From NCBI RefSeq assembly GCF_027887165.1, contig NC_077227.1:61338900-61402899 (forward strand): a DNA stretch of 64,000 bases. The letters run 5' to 3'. This stretch comes from Monodelphis domestica (Eukaryota > Chordata > Mammalia > Didelphimorphia > Didelphidae). Under the pieces are notes generated by a model. The model did not search any database, had not been told where the DNA came from, and worked only from the letters and a program-made list of their open reading frames with translations. A program made the position numbers and the translations under genes. Within the stretch, counting starts at the first letter, position 1; each line of letters begins with the position of its first letter. Below are positions 34,378 through 44,045 of this stretch, piece after piece.

Positions 34378-34545
34378 CCTTTCCAATGTTTTGCATGACA
34401 ATACATGTATAATCTATATCAAATTGCTTATATTCTCAAGGAGGGAGCAAGGGATGGAGGGAAGAAATTTGGACCTCAAATTTTTTAAACTAATGTTAAA
34501 AATCGCTTACATGTAATTGAGAAAAAAATTAAAATTAAAAAAGAC
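34378..34545 (+). mobile_element. L1 3' UTR fragment
   Basis: AATGTTTTGCATGACAATAC, TAATCTATATCAAATTGCTT and GCTTACATGTAATTGAGAAA with an A-rich tail. Confidence 0.65.
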
Positions 34546-34796
34546 TCTTTCTACTTCTCTCCCAGCTTCTCCACTGAAGATTTCCCTGACCACCTCCCCC
34601 AAACTCCATCAATACTTACTATTTATATGAGTCGAATATTTCAGCTGTGAAGGCCCCAAGGGAACAGGCCACTTAGAGTGCTTGACTTTGAGAACTGAGG
34701 GAAGGAAAAACAAGCCTAGGCCATCCATAAATTCAGGATTGTCAATTCAGGTCACTGGATCTGAAGACATGAAAGGTAAAGAGTGAACTGAAAGTC

Positions 34797-34879
34797 GGGG
34801 GTAAGCTAGGTAGCTCAGTGGATTGAAAGCTAGGTTTAAAGACAGAAGGTCCTAGGTTCAAGTCTAGCCTCAGACACTT
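34797..34879 (+). mobile_element. Family A SINE, 5' half (split)
   Basis: AAGCTAGGTAGCTCAGTGGA, GGTCCTAGGTTCAAGTCTAG and CCTCAGACACTT, where it stops. The rest resumes at 35525 with CCAGCTGTGTGACCCTGGGC, so the 645 bp between are an insertion into this SINE. Confidence 0.82.
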
Positions 34880-34881
34880 GT

Positions 34882-35119
34882 TTGTTCTCCTCTATGAGGA
34901 ACAAATCACTACCCTGCCTATGCTTTCTCTCCCTCCCACCCCAATAAGAATTTGCACTCCTGGCAAATCAGACATGGTGCACAAAAATAGTTCATGGGCT
35001 CTCATAGTAAGGAATCGCTGATTAGTTTATAACATAAACACACGAAACCATTCCGGATAGCCAGTACACATGCGAGGACACATCCACACTCAATTTTCAT
35101 GCAGTCAAATGAGCATGGC
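34882..35119 (-). repeat. Inverted duplication, left arm
   Basis: Reverse complement of 35945-36186 at about 90 percent by hand alignment, for example CCATTCCGGATAGCCAGTAC here against GTACTGGATATCCGGAATGG there, and GTGCACAAAAATAGTTCATG against CATGAACTATTTTTGTGCAC. Confidence 0.88.
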
Positions 35120-35345
35120 TACATCCCAGTAAAACCATCCTGAATATGGGTTCAACCAGATTGAAGGGAACAAACAATTCTCAAACCTGAGAGTGAGTTA
35201 GGAGAATATCTACCCCAACCATGTGAAGACTCCCCAATCCCACAGAATGGGCACTTGAGAACAATTTGTTTCAATGGCCATGAAGGCAGCTGAACCAGGC
35301 AACTGTGGAGGACTTAGACACCTTCATGGGAGAAGCTGGAATAGA
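35119..35345 (+). mobile_element. RTE-like 3' element, copy 2 (partial)
   Basis: CATCCCAGTAAAACCATCCT, GAGTGAGTTAGGAGAATATC, GAGAACAATTTGTTTCAATG and GTGGAGGACTTAGACACC align with copy 3 at 36962-37140. It lacks both ends. Confidence 0.6.
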
Positions 35346-35520
35346 AATAGAAAGGGGCTTTTTTAAATTTGGGTTTTTTTCTTGATTACATGTAATTTTT
35401 ATCATTCATTTAAAAAAAATTGAGTTCCAAACTTTCTCCATCCATCTCCTGCCCCCTCCTTGAGAAAATAAAGCAATTTTATATAGTTTATACATGTGTA
35501 GTCATGAGAAACAGTCATGA
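35346..35520 (-). mobile_element. L1 3' UTR fragment
   Basis: The reverse complement gives the old L1 tail: TAAAGCAATTTTATATAGTT and TATACATGTGTAGTCATGAG are the reverse of the segment seen at 34385-34430. A T-rich stretch at the left is its tail. Confidence 0.55.
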
Positions 35521-35524
35521 AAAG

Positions 35525-35630
35525 CCAGCTGTGTGACCCTGGGCAAGTCACTTAACCCCCATTGCCTAGCCCTTACCATTCTTAGAAACAAACACAGTAT
35601 TGATTCTAAGATAGAAGGTAAGAGATTTGG
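35525..35630 (+). mobile_element. Family A SINE, 3' half (split)
   Basis: Begins exactly where the 34797-34879 half ends and runs to TTCTAAGATAGAAGGTAAG. Confidence 0.82.
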
Positions 35631-35944
35631 GGTGTGTTTTTCTTAAAAGAGTGAACACAAATTCACTGTAAGAATGACAGGACCATCTGCCCAGAGCCCA
35701 GAGTTGCTTATGGCACTTTAGAAATAATAAAAAATATTACGTGGGCAGGCAGGTGATGCCTAGGAATGGAGTGCATGAAACATGTCATTTTATTTAAATA
35801 TATATAATATTTTTGCATCGCATGTGGCCCATGTGTGGCATTAGAGTATGTGTCTTTGTTTCATCATATATCTTTGCTATATGCACCATTGTTCTCTCTA
35901 CTTATGTATAGGGGTAAATAAGCATTTTGTTTCTTCATGTGACT

Positions 35945-36186
35945 GCCATGCTCATTTGGCTGCATGCATGTTCAATGTGGATGTGTCCTGCATGTGTACT
36001 GGATATCCGGAATGGTTTCGTGTGTTTACGTTATAAACTAATCAGTGATTCCTTACTGAGAGCCCATGAACTATTTTTGTGCACCACGACTGATTTGCCA
36101 GGAGTGCAAATTTTTACTGGAGTGGGAGGGAGAGAAAAGAGAGAGGAAGTATGGGAAAGGTAGTGATTCTTGACAGAGGAGAACAA
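35945..36186 (+). repeat. Inverted duplication, right arm
   Basis: Partner of 34882-35119. The sequence on both sides of this arm continues as unassigned single-copy-looking DNA, so this is probably the source and the left arm the copy. Confidence 0.88.
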
Positions 36187-36834
36187 GCCATCCCCCTTGA
36201 TTCCTGCTCCCAAGGTAGTTTTCGGGGACCACGTTGGCATCACAGGGATAGAAAGGAGTTGAAAGGAATTTGGGTGCTCTAAGTCAAAAAGCAGACTCAG
36301 CTCACAGAGAGACACTGATCACGAAGAATGAAAGGCATTCAAGACAATCTTGAAATACGTTTCTGCTGATTAGTCAATTGGTTTTATCTTGGGGATTTAA
36401 ATCCTCCCCCAAAATGAGCTCGACCCAGAGATTATGTGCAAAAAGGACTTGAGCCCCTCTCTTATGGGAACAGAAAAAAGTCACATAATGGTAATTTAGC
36501 AGAAGACCATGAAGAGAGTAGCCAAGCTTCAGAGGAACACCAACAGATAGCAGACCAGTGAAGAGTGAAAACCACCTATCATAGTGTGGACAACACTTGA
36601 TTCCGGTGAGCCAGTAGGATATACACATCCTCCCAGAGATCAGAGGACCTTGCTTCTTTATCAAGGCAACCATATTCCATAGCCCTCACACCATGGTCCT
36701 CCATTGAGATGCTATACAACTGCCACCTACCAGACATCAGAGTCCCAACATTATGGTACTTTTCTCCCAAGGCCCACTTCCTCATACAACAACTATGGAG
36801 ATTAAGGTTGGACTCTAGGGAACAGTCTGCCCCC
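36187..36834. other. No gene or clear repeat
   Basis: Unassigned. Reverse frames at 36374-36908 (99 and 109 codons) overlap each other in different frames and have no recognisable domain. Confidence 0.4.
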
Positions 36835-37362
36835 TCTCCTAGCATAACTACATCCATGGGATGAAAGGGGTGTTCAGAGAGGACTAGAACCTCTGGATAA
36901 TCACCCACCTTTCACCCAACTCTCATCTGTGGTTCCAAGAAGCTCTAGCATGCACAATAGCCACACCCCAGTAAAATCATCGCTGAAGATGGGTTAAACC
37001 AGGTTGAAGGTAGCAAACAGTCCTCAGACTTGTCAATGAGTTAGGGGAATATCTAGCCCCTGGCAGAATAGGCAGTTGAGAACAATTTATTCCAACAATC
37101 ATGAAGACAGCTGAAGCAGACAATGTGGAGGGCTTAGATCTTGGTCAAAGAAGCCAAGATTGCCCACTACACCCTGAGCCATCATCAATCATCTTGACTT
37201 CTGTTCTACCACTGGACTTCTATGACTTTGGAAGAGAGACTGAGGCTGATGACTTTGTGCAACTCTACCTCACTTAAATTCAATTTACAAGCAAATCAAG
37301 ACTTCATTCTATGATGTCATTGGTCCTCTTTGAAAACAAAGGATGAATAGCAATAACTACTA
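36835..37362 (+). mobile_element. RTE-like 3' element, copy 3
   Basis: AAAGGGGTGTTCAGAGAGGA, CAACTCTCATCTGTGGTTCC, GCCACACCCCAGTAAAATCA, ATGATGTCATTGGTCCTCTT, GAAAACAAAGGATGAATAGC and AATAACTACTACG. The end TCCTCTTTGAAAACAAAGGA is a short hairpin-like 3' terminus, typical for RTE-derived tails. The family name is inferred. Confidence 0.55.
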
Positions 37363-37735
37363 CGCCCATAATTATGTGGTCTTTAGCTGCAAGTGTCCTT
37401 CTTTCCAAGTATTTTTGGCCCAGATTAAAGAATTCTGGATTGTGGTTCTTGAAAAGAAATTAGCTAACAAATGTAACTGTAGTAAGGAATGATGTTAGTG
37501 ACATCACTTGATCAGCCAGAATACATTAGCTGTTGGATGGTAGATACAGCAAGTGACATTGACTGAAATGGGTTCCAGCTGGGATGCAACCTTGAGTCTA
37601 AGTTGCTATGGCTACTTGTGTCCCAACAGTGATTTACACATAGCCAGATGGAGATGTCTTTATGGGGCATTAAAAAATGTGAGTAACTGGGGTGGGGGCA
37701 AAAGAGCTTTCAGCTAGGACCCAAGCATGCCCAAA
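37363..37735. other. Repeat-poor stretch, no gene
   Basis: No nameable repeat. It includes ATGTTAGTGACATCACTTGA, a CRE-like context, near 37490. Possibly regulatory, but the evidence is thin. Confidence 0.3.
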
Positions 37736-38436
37736 TGGGGCAGAACCCCATCAGTTTTAAAGTGTCTATTGCTTGCTCATTCATAAAAGGCATCCAACAT
37801 ATATTTGTTGGTTGATTAATTCATGGAAAGGCCAGCCCCCTTCCTTAATCCTACCAATCCAATTACAGTTTGAGATACTACATGACTACAGCATCCCATG
37901 ACAGAAAGGATGAAAACAACTGTCCACACTAAGACATTGAAACTGTAAAAACAGTTCAGCTTGACGATTCTGGTCATTTCCAGACTTGATGTTTCTTTGG
38001 ACAGGTCATCTTGAAATGGAAAACTTATTAGGATGTCAAATTTTAGTTTGCTGAGTCTAAGGAAAAACAACCGATTCAATTTTGCTGGAGAATGAGAGTG
38101 TAATTCTTCATTCTGTGGTCAGCTGCAACGATGGTTCAACTAGAAGTTGATCTGGGTAGAATGGAAGAATTTTCTAGCTCTGAATCCTATCTGCCACCAT
38201 CCCCTGCATAATCCATATCCACCAGTTCCACCTTTCCCACCCCCTAGATCACCTCTCCATAGACTCTGCAATGTATGCTATAAAGTATGCAGGACCAGTG
38301 CTTGGGAATCCTGATGTTAAAATTATGTCATTTGTCTGGCCTTAGTTCCTTCCCTTTCATATTGAAAGAGAGGAATGGATAAGATGGTCCCAAAAGTCCT
38401 TAACACTCAGAGATCTGATATTAGAACCATTTTTTA
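37736..38436. other. No gene; weak L2-like tail near 37765-37825
   Basis: TTGCTTGCTCATTCATAAAA and ATATATTTGTTGGTTGATTA resemble an L2 end. The reverse frame at 37816-38079 is short and unsupported. Confidence 0.35.
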
Positions 38437-38450
38437 AAAGAATATTATTA

Positions 38451-38646
38451 GAGGGCAGTGAGGTGGCCAAGTGGGTAGAGAATCAAACCTCCAGGAGGTC
38501 ATTAGTTCAAATTCAGCCTCAGTTATGTGACCATAGGCAAGTCACTCAACCCCCACTGCCTTACCCTTACCACTCTTCTGCCTTGGAAACAATATACATT
38601 ATTTATTCTAAGATGGAAGGTAAAAGTTTGTGTTGTTTTGTTTTTT
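38451..38646 (+). mobile_element. Family A tRNA-derived SINE
   Basis: Forward copy: GAGGGCAGTGAGGTGGCCAA, TTAGTTCAAATTCAGCCTCA and CTAAGATGGAAGGTAAAAG. Perfect flanking AAGAATATTATTA at 38438-38450 and 38647-38659. Confidence 0.9.
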
Positions 38647-38671
38647 AAGAATATTATTACTTGGTATCTCT

Positions 38672-38733
38672 TCCTGCTCTCCCGCCTTGGAAACAAGATT
38701 CTAAGAAAGATGGTGAGGGTTAAAAATACAAAA
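38672..38733 (+). mobile_element. Family A SINE, 3' end fragment
   Basis: CTCCCGCCTTGGAAACAAGA, TTCTAAGAAAGATGGTGAGG with an A-rich end, followed by a third AAGAATATTATT at 38734-38745. Confidence 0.65.
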
Positions 38734-39414
38734 AAGAATATTATTTAAAAGTCAGAGAAGTGAGTCTTTGGTGTCCTTCTCTGCCTCTCTCTACAGGGTA
38801 CGACATCTTTTTCCCATCTCATTCCATGTCCTCACTCCACAAGCCTCTCCTCTCCTGTGTCCCATTTCTAAAGAGCTTTGCTCTTAGCTGGATGACAGAT
38901 AAAGTTTCCTGAAGTGTTACCTGGCAAAAGTTTATTGCCCCTCCCAAAGGGCTTAGGAAAGCTTTCAAAACCCCAATAAATGGATAAATAAATAGTGTAA
39001 TTAGTGGAATATGACTATCACTGTTGACCATACCCACATGGGTGGCCAGCCCTAAATAAGGTCCTAAAACTAGTTTCCTGTAGTTCTGGCTGCAAGTCCT
39101 GGTACCTAAAATGTTATAAAACACTTAATCTGGGTTCAAATCCCCACTCAGATATTTGTTGTATGATCATGAATAGTCATCATTTATCATAGAGTATCCA
39201 TTATCATGGATAAGCACTAAATATCAAATATCATATCATATTATTTTCCTCATCTGTAAAATGGGGATGACTCATTCTAATTCCTATATAGGTTTGTTAT
39301 AAGGAAAGCATTTTTCAACCTCTAAATTGCTATTGAAATGTTTTATCATTGCAGATGCGGAAAAAGAATAAGACCTGATCCAGTACTGGTGACATCCAGG
39401 ACAGCAAAAGTAAA

Positions 39415-39985
39415 AGAAGATTTTGTAAATATTTATAGCAGTTCTTTTTGTGGTGGTAAATAATTGGAAATGATGCGAATGTCTATCAATTGGGGAATGA
39501 CTGACCAAGTTACGGTATATGATTGTAATGAAATACTGTTGTGCTGTAAGAAAAGACTGAGCTGGATGATTTCAGAAAAAAATCTAGAAAGACTTACGTG
39601 AACTGATGCAAAGTGAATTGATCAGAATCAGGAGAGCATTGTACATTGTAATAACAATCAACTGTGAATGATCCAGTTGTTCTCAGTCTTATATAGATCC
39701 AAGATAATCCCAAAGAACTCATGATGAAAAATGCTATATATATCAAATATATATATATTTGAGTCTTCTTCTACAGCATGACCAATGTAGAAATGCATCT
39801 TGTATGATTGCACAGATATAACCCAGATCAAATTGTTTGCCATCTAAGAGAAGGGGAAAGGAAAGGGAGGTATCAAGAAGAGATCTTGAAACTCAAAATT
39901 TTGGGAAATGAACATAAAAATTCTTTGTGCATGTAATTAGAAATATATATTCATATATATATATAATTTTAAAAAGAGAAAAGAA
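39415..39985 (+). mobile_element. Old 5'-truncated L1 3' end
   Basis: TAAATATTTATAGCAGTTCT, TCAATTGGGGAATGACTGAC, AATGAAATACTGTTGTGCTG, CAGAATCAGGAGAGCATTGT and a 3' UTR ending near GTAATTAGAAATATATATTC. Same family as 10528-11140. Confidence 0.8.
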
Positions 39986-40084
39986 ATAACAACTTTGTGA
40001 TCTGGGCAATAAGAAAAAGTGAAGAAAGGATCCTGGAGCAACAGACAGATTTGGGGGAAAGGATCTGGAGAGCAGCAAATGGAG

Positions 40085-40545
40085 AGCCTGATCTATTGGA
40101 CAGATCATTATATTTTTGTCAGAAGACCTGAGTTTGAATCTTGACTTTACCATTTACTACCTATGTGACCTCAGCCCATAGCCCTCAAGTCAGTCAAGTG
40201 GTACAGTGGGTAAGAGCATTGAACCTCACATCAAGAAAACCTGAGTTCAAATATGACCTCAGACCCTTACTAACCAAGTGACTATGGGCAAGTCACGTAA
40301 GTCCTCTTTGCCTCAGTTTCCTCAACCATAAAATGGAAATCTACCTGCATCTACCTTCTAGGATTGTTGTGAGCATCAAAGTAGATAATATTTCTAAAGT
40401 GTCTGCCATAAAGTAGATGCTATTTTAATGTTAACTGTTGGGATTATTGTCAAGTCTCTTATTCTCTCTGGGTCTGAGTTTCCTCCTCAGGAAAAAGGTT
40501 ACTTTATTATCTCTATGTGTCTTCCAACTGTAAGTCTAACAACTT
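40085..40545 (+). mobile_element. MIR-like SINE split by another MIR/THER-like SINE
   Basis: The outer copy: GAAGACCTGAGTTTGAATCT and CTACCTATGTGACCTCAGCC, then TCTCTCTGGGTCTGAGTTTC and CTATGTGTCTTCCAACTG. The inner copy at about 40192-40442: AAGTGGTACAGTGGGTAAGA, CCTGAGTTCAAATATGACCT, TTGCCTCAGTTTCCTCAACC and CTAGGATTGTTGTGAGCATC. Confidence 0.65.
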
Positions 40546-40555
40546 TAGCTTCCGT

Positions 40556-40832
40556 CTAGTCTCAGCCAAAGTCCCACCTCCTGCAAGAGGCCTTTGTTGG
40601 TCCCCATTAATCTTAATGCCTTTCCTCTAAGACTACCCTCAATTGATACTTTATAAATCTCATTTATACATTGTTATTTGGGCATCATCTTCCCCCCCCC
40701 CTTAGACCAGGAGCATCTTCAGATCAGGGACTGACTTTTTGCCTTCTTTTGAATTCCCAGCACATAGCACAGACCATAACACATAGAAGACTCCGAATAA
40801 ATGCTTGTTGTCTGTCTGATTGACTGTGAAGG
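40556..40832 (+). mobile_element. L2 LINE 3' end
   Basis: Long L2 tail: AAAGTCCCACCTCCTGCAAG, AGGCCTTTGTTGGTCCCCAT, CAGATCAGGGACTGACTTTT, CCAGCACATAGCACAGACCA and CCGAATAAATGCTTGTTG. Confidence 0.78.
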
Positions 40833-40984
40833 AACAGGTGAGAGAGCTAGCCTGTACATTTTGGAGGAGAAATTCAATGTGTACCCTCCATGGGGCAGGG
40901 GCAGAGCTTTGAACATACCCCCCGAGTGAGATCCTTAACCTTCAAACCAATAATCAATATTGTATTGATAAAGAAACATGGGCC

Positions 40985-41192
40985 TTTTTTTTCTTTTAAA
41001 CTCCTACCTTCCATCTTTGCATCAGCATTGTGTATTGGTTGCAAAGCAGAAGACTAGGCAATGGGAGAGTGGAGTGGATAAGTGATTTGCCCAGGGTTGC
41101 ACAGCTGGGAAGTGTTCAGGGTCACATTTGAACCCAGGACTTCCCATCTCTAGGTCCAACTCTTCATCCACTGAGCCACCTAGCTAGCTGCC
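40985..41192 (-). mobile_element. Family A tRNA-derived SINE
   Basis: Reverse copy: CTCCTACCTTCCATCTTTGC, GTGATTTGCCCAGGGTTGCA, CACATTTGAACCCAGGACTT and CTGAGCCACCTAGCTAGCTG. Confidence 0.9.
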
Positions 41193-41274
41193 CCTGAAAT
41201 TTGAGCTTTTCAAAGGAATTTCCACCCACCATCTAATGAAAAATACTCAAAATCAGATAGGGAAGGAAATACTG

Positions 41275-41405
41275 TCTTCCCTATTTTACAGATGCAGAAA
41301 CTGAGCTTCAGAATAGTGAGTTAGCTTGTTCGGGGTCACGGAGCAAGTGAACAGCAGTGCCCCAACCCACATCTCCTAACTTCTAGTCATGACCTCATTT
41401 CACCA
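41275..41405 (-). mobile_element. MIR-like SINE
   Basis: CTATTTTACAGATGCAGAAA, CTTGTTCGGGGTCACGGAGC and CATCTCCTAACTTCTAGTC. Confidence 0.55.
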
Positions 41406-41554
41406 GGCCAGACACTCTTCTTCTGAAATGGTACACAGTTTCTATTCACACACAGGGGGCTGTTTCAGACCAAAAATAAGGCTGGTGTTCTAAGATGATT
41501 TTTTTTTCTTAAGCCATGTGAGCCAGGAAATAGGTTGCTTTTTTTTTTTCCAAA

Positions 41555-41890
41555 GTCCCTTTTAGAAAGAAAGAATCGATTCTCCATCTTGGCTTCACAG
41601 GCCCTGGTGCCTCCACCTTCCCCTAGATGATTACTAAGTTCTTGTTTATGGAAGGGGAGAGGCAGAGAGAAGGGGACTCAAAGGAAACACTGAGCAGGGC
41701 CCTGGCACGGGCGGCCGGCAATGAGAACTGTTTCCCCATCAAAGTGTCAACGCTCATTATCCAGACCCCAGATCCTACAGAAAGCTGGCTTGAGCAACGG
41801 GAAGTGGCCAAGATAAATGGTCAGCTGGGATCCAGAGAAATATGTATCAGGAAAAATAGCAAAGCCTACCCAATAGACACCTAGTATTCT
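41555..41890. promoter_or_regulatory. Candidate conserved non-coding element
   Basis: Repeat-free block between SINEs. It holds GCACGGGCGGCCGGCAATGA with local CpGs near 41704-41724, TCAACGCTCATTATCCAGAC and AAGATAAATGGTCAGCTGGG. An 85-codon ATG-initiated frame (41627-41884) crosses it but shows no domain. Non-coding function is inferred from the lack of repeats and from motif style only. Confidence 0.3.
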
Positions 41891-41929
41891 GGGTTAGGGA
41901 GCATGTTAGAGCAAAGCAAGAGAATCAGA

Positions 41930-42012
41930 AAAAATGAAACTGAAAGGGACCCTAGAGACCAACTGACTGGTCCAAACTTCTTAAATAACAGGTGAGGAAA
42001 CTGAGGCACAGA
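41930..42012 (-). mobile_element. MIR-like SINE fragment
   Basis: AATGAAACTGAAAGGGACCC, AACTGACTGGTCCAAACTTC and GTGAGGAAACTGAGGCACAG, cut by the next SINE. Confidence 0.6.
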
Positions 42013-42252
42013 GTGGGGTAGATAGATGGCACAGTGGATAGAGAACCAAGCCTGGAGTCAGCCAGACCTGAGTTCAAATCTGCTTCAGGCACTTATTAGC
42101 TGTATGACCTTGAGCAAGTCATTTAACCCTGTGTGCCCCAGTTTCCTTATTTATAAAATGAGCTGGAGAAGGATATGACAAATCACTCAGTACCTCTGCC
42201 AAGAAAACCCTAAATGAGGTCACAAAGAGTCAGACAGGACTAAAAACAACAA
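42013..42252 (+). mobile_element. Family B tRNA-derived SINE
   Basis: Complete forward copy: GATAGATGGCACAGTGGATA, CCAGACCTGAGTTCAAATCT, TGACCTTGAGCAAGTCATTT, AAATGAGCTGGAGAAGGATA and GTCACAAAGAGTCAGACAGG, with an AAC-rich tail. Confidence 0.93.
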
Positions 42253-42254
42253 TG

Positions 42255-42735
42255 GTAAGAACTATAATAAAACCACCAACATCTATATAGTGCTTTCAAA
42301 CTCTTTTGTTTTCCTTTCTGTTAAACCCTTACCTTCTTTCTTAGACTCTATACTAAATATCACTTCCAAGACAGAAGAACAGTAAAGGCTGGGCAATAGG
42401 AGTTAAGTAACTTGTTCAGGGTCACCAGGTAGGAAATATCTGAGGATGGATTTGAACCGAGATCCTCTGGACTCTAAGTCTGGTGCCCTAACCACTAAAC
42501 CACCTACCTGCCCCTTCATTTAAAATGTAGACTTTGCCTACAGAATCTTATTTGGCCCTCATAACTACTCAGTCAGATGAGTACTGCAGATATTATTACT
42601 CCTATTTGACAGATGAAGAAAGTGAGGTTAAGGAGGTTAAGTGACTTGTCCACAGTCACATAGTTAGGAAAGGTCAGAGGCAGAGTTTGAACCCAGATCT
42701 ACCAACTCCAAGTCCATTACTTCATCTTCAATGTT
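42255..42735 (-). mobile_element. MIR/THER-like SINE, interrupted
   Basis: The left end CAACATCTATATAGTGCTTT and the right part (TATTTGGCCCTCATAACTAC, TTGACAGATGAAGAAAGTGA, GCAGAGTTTGAACCCAGATC) belong to one reverse element. A family A SINE lies between them. Confidence 0.7.
42314..42512 (-). mobile_element. Family A SINE inside MIR/THER-like SINE
   Basis: Reverse copy: GTTAAACCCTTACCTTCTTT, CAATAGGAGTTAAGTAACTT, GGATTTGAACCGAGATCCTC and ACTAAACCACCTACCTGCCC. Confidence 0.88.
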
Positions 42736-42894
42736 TTGCTAAAGGTTATTTGTTAAGTGGCAGTCTGAATTCCAACCCAGGTCTTTAGAGTTGAAATCTA
42801 CATTAATCTGCCTTAATGCCACAAAAGTCTTTAGTGAGCGCTCTCTGTGAGCTATGCCCCATGCTAGATGAAAACCAAGAGAAGGAGAAGACGC

Positions 42895-43185
42895 TTATGA
42901 TTTGATAATAGTCTTGCTTGATTTGGATTGGAAGTTCTTTGAAGGTAGAGCCCATGTTTTTGTTTTCTTTGTATCCCCAACATTTGGCCCAATGCCTAGC
43001 ATGTTGATGTTGCTACTCAATCATATCAGTTATGTCTGACTCTCTATGACCCCATTTGGGGTTCTCTTGGCAAAGATACTGGAGGGATCCAGCTCATTTT
43101 ACAGATGAGGAAACTGAGGCCAACAGGGTGGAGTGACTTGCCAAGGGGCAAGGAACACTTAATAAAGACTTGTTGACAGACCATT
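42895..43185 (+). mobile_element. L2 LINE 3' end, interrupted
   Basis: GGATTGGAAGTTCTTTGAAG, CCCAACATTTGGCCCAATGC, then a family B SINE, then GAACACTTAATAAAGACTTG. Confidence 0.65.
43001..43145 (-). mobile_element. Family B SINE (partial) inside L2
   Basis: TTGATGTTGCTACTCAATCA, GTCTGACTCTCTATGACCCC and CAGATGAGGAAACTGAGGCC. The tRNA head is missing. Confidence 0.8.
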
Positions 43186-43370
43186 GACATGTTTGTGCTT
43201 TTTGTCTCAGTTTGTTTCAACCACCCCCCACCCCTTCTGAAGCCCTCCATGGATGCAGACTTTGGGAGAAACAGAGAGAGAAATAAGGACATCTCAGCAT
43301 GAATAAGTAAGCCCAGGTTCATACAGAGCCAAAGAATCAGTCATCATCAGGCAAAAAACATGGAGAAAAG

Positions 43371-44045
43371 GGACTTCCGGTTAAGATGGCGGCTTAGAGA
43401 AAGCTAAAGCTCAGATCTCCGGAAAACCCTTCCCGACCGATCTCAAACGATAAGCTCCTAAGGCACCGAAATTCAAAACGATCAACAGCACAGACCCTGG
43501 GAACCCTCCTCCTGGACCTGGACCCGGATCAAAAGGTACGGCTCCCCTTAAAAGCCAGAACCCGAGATCTCTCGGACCTCAGGGGTAGGAGCGCAGAGTC
43601 CAAGGCTCCCGGAAGCCGCAGCCCGGCCGGGCTCAGAGAGCAGAACCCTCAGGGCCTTCTACAGTCCCAGTGAAAGTTACTGCCTGGGGCTTCCGCTGCA
43701 GAGAGCTGGTCGAAACAACAGCAACCCTCAGGGCGGGCAAGACAGCCTCTCCGGCTGGATCCTGCTATCCAAGTCTCAGTGAAAGTCCTCGCCCTCGGAG
43801 CTTGGGCTAGCTGCAGCCCATCCCCCCGCAGGCCGACGAAACAGCCTCACGGCCAGCGATTCTGAAGGCAACTTCCAGAAAGCGAGCTGGGGGGAGAGTG
43901 TGGTCTCGTGGTCCGACCCTTCCATTCCAGTTCCAGTGAGGCATATTCAGTTTAACCCAGGGAAAGCCCATAGAACTATCTGCCCAGGACTAAAGCCTCT
44001 GATCACCAGACAGAGACAAGAAAAACTAATCCTCCACATTCAGAA
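43371..44045 (+). promoter_or_regulatory. L1 5' UTR / internal promoter
   Basis: 675 bp, GC- and CpG-rich compared with the flanks (for example CGAACCGA-type context near 43420-43445, GCAGCCCGGCCGGGCTCAG near 43618). AAGATGGCGGC at 43383-43393 is a perfect YY1-type site thirteen bases from the 5' end, the same arrangement that positions transcription in human L1. The promoter role is inferred from family knowledge. Confidence 0.75.

Noticed and set aside
40980..41192. Chained SINEs as a possible composite transposon
   Set aside because: Each SINE has its own tail and orientation and, where visible, its own target duplication. They are independent insertions.
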